This document shows positions 58,644 through 64,000 of a stretch of DNA of 64,000 bases, in pieces. Numbering within the stretch: position 1 is the stretch's first letter; the number at the start of each line of letters is the position of its first letter. Under the pieces are notes generated by a model. It did no database searches. It saw nothing but the letters and a program-made list of their open reading frames with translations, and was not told the origin of the DNA. The DNA comes from Agaricus subrufescens (Eukaryota > Basidiomycota > Agaricomycetes > Agaricales > Agaricaceae). The stretch covers positions 248,001 to 312,000 of the forward strand of contig CM057061.1 in assembly GCA_029945375.1 (NCBI GenBank). Reading direction: 5' to 3'. The position numbers and the translations under genes are program-made.

Positions 58644-60502
58644 ATGCGGCTCGAAGAAGTCCTCCTTTGTGCAACTGCACCACAATCCCAGGATCAAGGC
58701 GCAGGCGCCGTCGCTCTCCATGATGTTCAAAGTACAACTCTTCTAGCGACCTTCAAGCAAACGTCTGCTGTTGCTCGTTGTACTGCCGTGCTCGAATCAA
58801 GCAATACTCAAGGAGGATTCATTCTGTCAGCTCAGCCAGACAAGTCACTTCTCCACGTCTACAACTTTCAAAAAGTAGGACACAGTACGGTTCCTTTGCC
58901 ACGTGAAATTAAACAGATTAGTACTAGGACCAAATTGCTCTCAAAATCGTTCTCCCAGAAAAGTTGACATGTATAGCCATCAACAGGACAGGTACTTATT
59001 GCGCTGGTGGAACAGCTCAAGGCAGAATTTATCTATGGGAGGTCAGTACTAATCATCTTTCCTCTGCGCAGTTACTCATCTTCATTGCAGATTGCCTCGG
59101 GCATCCTCTTCAATTCTTGGGATGCTCATTATCGCCGAGTTAACGTTCTTCGGTTTACCAACGACGGCACCGTGCTTGTTTCAGGTAGCGAAGACTCATC
59201 TGTCAATGTTTGGATTGTAGCAAAGTATGTTTTCTGCCATCGTTTCCATAGGCACTATCTCACTTTGGTCACTAGACTTGTTGACAATGAACTACAAAAC
59301 GAATTAGCAACTCCACATCGTTCATTAACAGACCACACCCTTCAGATAACTGATATTCAGTGCGGTGTAGGGACGTTCCTAACGTGTCGTATCCTGACCT
59401 CGTCCGCTGACCATACAGCAAAGGTAATATTTAGTGATCTGGTTTGGTTGCAAAGGCTTACGAAAAATTGCAGCTCTGGGATTTATCGTCTGGGACACTG
59501 TTAACAACCTTCCGATTCCCTCAAATCATTGCACATTTAGCTTGGGATGTCACTGAGAGGGTATTTTTTGCCGCGGACCTGGATGGCTTCATACACAGAG
59601 TGAACCTCTTCCATCAACGTAAGAATGCTGCTGGAGAAATGATTCAGGAGGCAGTAGGGGGAGGCGGTACCAGTGATATCATCCGCGTAGATGATAGCGA
59701 CCAAGAACATCAGAAGAGGAAGCCTATTCAAGTTGGGTGAGCCGCCTGTTGCTCTCTGACCTATGGATTTCTTATACTGGCAAAGCGAAACTGTTTCTGC
59801 GATGGCGATATCAATGACGTCCTCCTACTTGCTAGTCGGCACATCTACTGGCGCTATTCATTTTTATGATTTTCCTTCTCATCAACTTGTTCGAACGATT
59901 TCTACCCATAAGGGCTTTTCAATCACGCACCTCGCTACTTTCCTCAAACCCCTGGACCTTATTGGGCATATCAGCTTGGACCTTAATGTTAGCAGCATGT
60001 CCGATGCTAGAGATGCTTTACCCGCAAAACCCGTCCAGCCATTTCAAAGGATGAGGGACTCAAAAGCTCGTGAAGCACACGAAATTACTATGTTCCTCCA
60101 ACCAAATCCTACTGTATGTCAATTCTCAGTCATCTTACTCCTCTCTGACAGAATCTGAATTTCTACATGTAACAGTCACCTCAGAACAACCCCGCTGAAT
60201 TCAACTACGATGAATTCCTTCGTGATCATGCATCTTTTGTTCGACCTATCACTGATCAAAATGGCTCGACGGGACCCTCAGTCTTCGAATCCTCCGCAGC
60301 CAAAGACAAAATTACCGAGCTTGAGGCGGAAGTATCTCAGCTTAGAGAACAGCTTGGCAAAGCGAAAAGTATTAATGATGCTATGTGGGATTCTGTCGTT
60401 CACCACATGGTGAACGGTGAGAATGAAATGAAAAAACAAGATGAGAGTGCAGAAGATGGTGTTGGAGATTCGAGGCGGAAAAAAAGGAGTAGAGGGGCTT
60501 AG
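58644..60502 (+). CDS. IPI3: Pre-rRNA-processing WD-repeat protein Ipi3 (Rix1 complex)
   Basis: Ipi3 (human WDR18) works with Rix1 and Ipi1 in late 60S maturation and in replication licensing. The ATG at 58644 (MRLEEVLLCATAPQSQDQGA) is followed over many exons by WD-type repeats: AVARCTAVLESSNTQGGFIL, LPEKLTCIAINRTGTYCAGG with TAQGRIYLWEIASGILFNSW, AHYRRVNVLRFTNDGTVLVS with GSEDSSVNVW, LTSSADHTAK...LWDLSSGTLL, and VSAMAISMTSSYLLVGTSTG. The C-terminal part NNPAEFNYDEFLRDHASFVR, then LEAEVSQLREQLGKAKSIND and a basic RRKKRSRGA end, matches the family's helical tail. Confidence 0.9.
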
Positions 60503-63411
60503 TTGTTAGTGGCTTAATTACTGAAAAAGCGATATACATCGCGTTGCTATTCATCCTGAAGATGTGTGTATGAAGAGCGTATTATAGATTTCCTAAACCG
60601 AGTGGTATGGTGAGGTTAAAACGACGGTCCTGGACCGCAAAGTTATTGGGCAACATTATTCTCATTAAAACACACTATATATTGTTGGGTCCTTGTGCCT
60701 GGCCGTCGCGGAACGCGTTCATGATCTAGTTTATACTTGATACGAGCTTGATAGGGTCTGAGTCGCAAATCTGCCTCGATATTCCAAGGTGAAAGGCCGT
60801 AACGAGATTTAGTCTCTTTTTAAATAGGTTTGACCGCCATTGGTTAAATTGTCCCTGTTTGAATAAACTATCCAAGGTGGTCGAGATACCAAACAGGTAG
60901 AAAATGACACTGAGTTTGAGAGTGGCAGCTTGGCTCACTTGACCGGGGGCTACTTGGTGGCCTAGTGCTATGTAAGTATGCCTAAGATTCTGGTCGGTAG
61001 AAATGTATATCAACCTTGAATTTTTCTTTCCGGGAGGTAGTAACATGTTTCTCGTGTCTTTCCGAGCCTCTAAATTCTAAGCAATGTTTGAACGTTTCGA
61101 AAGCGTAAACAAGGAGAGGTGACAGCCATAAGATAAACGCGGAACGATTGAATAGGGACAGTCCCAGTCCAGAAACAGGGACAGTGCGGATCACCATTCG
61201 AGGCGGACGCAAATTCAACGCCAGAAACTCAGCTCCTCTCAACAGTCCAAACTTGGCCATCTCCTGCCGACACCTCAGTATCGCACAGCTACACACACAT
61301 CCTGTCAAAGCGATCCTTCGACTTGGGGCGGGTTTCCGTCTTTCGCTATCCTGTCGAGCCTAAATTCGATGAGGTGCGGAGAGGGGTTGGCGGTTGTGCT
61401 TGCGAAAAAAGGCGAAGGCTCGAGCGATGGTTGAGGCGAGAGGACATGACGCGTTGAGGTGGGGATGAAGTCGACCTGCTGCGACACATAAAGCGCGAGT
61501 TTGGGCCATCTACGACTTCGGACTGGCATGAGACCACGGTTTATACCATGTTCTGCCGGTCCTCCGTCCGGACTACCTGCCCTCGACGCTTTAAATGCAA
61601 CAGAGAATAGTCTGAAGGAAGGTCCTGTAGCAGGGAGCACATGAGAGCCGTGAGGTGTGGCTAGGGGAGGTGGTCCAAGCTCGCTGCCTGATCCGTTCAT
61701 AACAAAACCATTTTTCATTTCTTTGTCACAAACACCGACCTCTTTGGCCACGACCGGCTTCCTCATTTGTTTGCGAGCAGCAACACCGTCTTTCGACCGC
61801 GTTTTTTCGTCTCGCAACCACATTTATCCGTCAACCTTTTCCCGTTCGTACATACCCGGCAGAAAACCTTACTAGCCTTGAACAGTGCTGGCCACGCCGC
61901 CCTTCAACACTCACAAGGAGCAGATTGTTGGGCTAGATAAGATTGACAGGGAGACGGTGAACACAACCTTCAAATGGTACGTCCGCGTTTTTTTCTTGGT
62001 AAAAGAGCACATTCACATCATTCAGTAGGAAAAATCATTCAGTTACTGAGCAGTCTTCCGAGATTCCGCGCAAGGCCATGATGCAGTCTCTCAAAGTTCT
62101 GTTCGCCTTTATATGCTTGGATTTCATCAATGATTTTCGGGATTCAGTCAAGCGTCAAGGGGCCATTGTCGAAAATCACAGGAACTCTAGTTCGTGTCGC
62201 AAAATCTATAGGCAACCAGTCTTGATGCATAACCATACGTTGGGAAAGGCAACCTTGCGTGCATTTCAAGAAGAAACAAGGATTCGTCATGCTCAATCTT
62301 GGGTTCAAGAAGTCTTCAGCTACTGTGGGTCCATCAAACTTTCTTGTGTCTTGCGGCATATTCTTGGATCAAATTGATCGGCCTTCTGGGACTTGCGAAA
62401 ACAAATACTCAGACCGTAAACCTCAGAACAAAATCAGTTTTTAATTTCGAGATGGTGGAAGAAAGAGAGCGCGATGCATGACTCACATCAAGTCCGCGTC
62501 ATATGGGGCTCGGCACCGCCACCCGCCGCACGATGCCCGACTCCGGGTGTACCTCGTGGGCGCGCCCAGAAAAAAATTGACTCGAGTTGGTCTTCTCTGG
62601 GACACTAGGGCGGCTTGTGTGGGGTGCTACCTGCGCTCACACGACCTGCGTTGAATTTATCCCTCACCTCGAATTTGCAACTACCAGAGCGAGCACGGGC
62701 AGAGAAAGCGACAATTTCCCGCAACATAGGGCGTCATACCTTTGCTGAAGCCCGACGTTCATATCACTTTGGATGGTAGCCCGGTGTGAGTCACCGTTAT
62801 AGAGCCCAAAGACAATCCAGAAATCAACGGCATGAACAGGGAGAAGACAGCCACTGCGAGCTAGCAGCGTGAAAAAACCAAAACGGACAGCATATCGATG
62901 GGTCGCAAATTCTCCTGTGCAGCACTGCTTTCTGATGCATTGACGGTGAGCGGTTTAGGCGGGGACGAGTCGTTCGGGCGGTGATAGGTTGGTCGGCCTT
63001 CGGCCAGCAATATACTGGAGTATATTGGGCCTCAGTGCAGGTTCGTCTCCCTTCTATGGCCGTGTCTATGTGTGCCATTGTGACACCGCGACGATATACA
63101 GGTCTTCTTGACCTCAGGCTCGAAGTTGTAGGCAATAGGTATTGTGTTGCCAGAGTCTACAGGTCGTATAACAGACCAACCCTGCGGTTGCCCTCCCCAA
63201 GGAACCAGGTTGAATGCCAGTAGCGAGGTTAGGTAGAAGTCAAAGAATATCGAGCGTATAAGAAGACGGTGCACAAGAAAAAGTGATTTGACTGTGATGG
63301 TATTGGCTCGGAGACGCCCTAGATCTTTAAGAAGCAACGCGGTCCACTTCTTCGTCTTGGACCTCAGCATCATTGCTCATCACTCGCCTCACGCGTATTT
63401 TACAACAATAA
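60503..63411. other. Gene-poor region with unassigned ORFs
   Basis: In 2.9 kb I find no recognisable gene. A 172-codon ATG-initiated frame on the minus strand (61305-61823) has a mixed Ser/Pro/Arg composition and no motif. Minus-strand frames at 60726-61046 and 60982-61308 contain hydrophobic stretches (LSVIFYLFGISTTLDSLFKQ; AFILWLSPLLVYAFETFKHC). On the plus strand, 61890-61975 reads TPPFNTHKEQIVGLDKIDRE followed by TVNTTFKW and a possible GTACGT donor, which looks coding but stands alone. These could be a fast-evolving gene or fragments of decayed genes. Confidence 0.35.
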
Positions 63412-64000
63412 TGGCCTCTTCCACCGCTTTCAATGTTAGCAACGGGGCAACGAACCCTTCATCGCGTCATTCAAGTGATACACAACCAGAAACTGGATCT
63501 GTACCACTTGAAAATCCGTCTCGCGTTCATGGGGGTTCAACTGTGCCCTCTTCAATTCAACACTCCAATGGCATTTTTGTGCCTCTCGTGCCTTTGCCGC
63601 GGGTTTCACCGACCAATCCCTACGCTGAACGCGAATTTTCCATGGAATTGTACCAACGGGTCAGTGCACATGTTGTGAGTTTTTGGGGAGAGCTTTCGTC
63701 GGTTTCGAACAGCCCTTTTTTCTCATCATTGTATTCCTCGTGTAGGTCCGTATGCAGGAACATCCATATGAGAAAACGTTGAAATACAAGGTAGGTCTTC
63801 ATAAACCCACAATGTTTTGTCATTGTTTCTTGGCCTTTGCGCGCCTCAGTTTTCATGAACGCGTTGTATTCTCATCTGACTGTACTTTGACATAGGTTTC
63901 GCGCGTACGGACAGTTTGTCGCGGTTATTTTGCGCGTTTTAAAGCGAGGCTGTGGAGGAAACTACGAGTATTCTCGGCTTCTGTGGCTAGGCACATCGGA
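63412..64000 (+). CDS. Unidentified protein, 5' part (runs off the window)
   Basis: From the ATG at 63412 the frame reads MASSTAFNVSNGATNPSSRH, a Ser/Pro/Thr-rich stretch, GIFVPLVPLPRVSPTNPYAE and FSMELYQRVSAHV. Two introns with clear ends (GTGAGT...GTAG; GTAGGT...ATAG) join VRMQEHPYEKTLKYK and VSRVRTVCRGYFARFKARLW, which continues past the window end. The basic, aromatic character of the last exon (RKLRVFSASVARH) suggests a folded or membrane-proximal segment begins here. No family is recognised. Confidence 0.55.

Noticed and set aside
61305..61823. 172-codon minus-strand ORF as a gene
   Set aside because: It starts with ATG but has no recognisable motif, no supporting splice structure and a mixed composition; it is mentioned only within the gene-poor region.

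Overview
The window looks like gene-dense nuclear DNA of a filamentous basidiomycete, most likely a plant-litter or wood-degrading agaricomycete. The reasons are: almost every gene is broken by many introns of about 50-60 bp with GT...AG ends; two secreted endoglucanases resemble the GH45 subfamily C enzymes of white-rot fungi; the Ste50 homologue carries two extra SH3 domains, as in the basidiomycete Ubc2 proteins; and fungal-specific proteins occur (21 kDa complex I subunit, Dsc1/Tul1 ligase, Nnf1). I saw no rRNA, tRNA, CRISPR array, intact transposon or secondary-metabolite cluster.

Layout. 0-10 kb: a partial Ser/Pro-rich protein, carnitine acetyltransferase divergent from the Erv1 sulfhydryl oxidase, a GH47 alpha-mannosidase, an NADP-dependent Gfo/Idh/MocA dehydrogenase divergent from an OHCU decarboxylase of urate breakdown, and TFIIF beta. 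10-24 kb: a J-protein, the TFIIH kinase Kin28/CDK7, a nucleoporin-like protein with four RanBP2 zinc fingers, the 21 kDa complex I subunit, a tandem duplication carrying two GH45 genes, a DHHC palmitoyltransferase, a dual-specificity phosphatase and Mediator subunit 4. 24-38 kb: a CLC chloride channel/transporter, the mitochondrial phosphate carrier, the SNARE Sec20, riboflavin enzyme Rib3, Dsc1/Tul1, kinetochore Nnf1 and the BRAP2-like RING protein Etp1. 38-40 kb is AT-rich and gene-poor. 40-55 kb: a CoA-type Nudix hydrolase, V-ATPase assembly factor Vma12, an ataxin-10 homologue, Paf1-complex subunit Leo1, a conserved protein of unknown function, a large probable endocytic adaptor and Ste50/Ubc2. 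55-64 kb: a 62-residue coiled-coil protein, a second J-protein, Ipi3 of the Rix1 complex, a 2.9 kb gene-poor stretch and the 5' end of an unknown gene.

The genes are mostly housekeeping and form no single pathway, but the arrangement is compact. Many are head-to-head pairs with 40-270 bp between start codons (Dsc1/Nnf1, 40 bp; Vma12/ataxin-10, 89 bp; adaptor/Ste50, 93 bp; Med4/CLC, 96 bp). Several convergent pairs nearly touch (Nudix/Vma12 stop codons lie one base apart). CACGTG boxes recur close to start codons.

The most informative local event is the tandem duplication at about 17.9-20.9 kb. It copied a GH45 gene together with its promoter and the 3' end of the neighbouring palmitoyltransferase gene. 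A decayed palmitoyltransferase tail now sits between the two GH45 genes, and the second GH45 copy has lost a normal GT splice donor.
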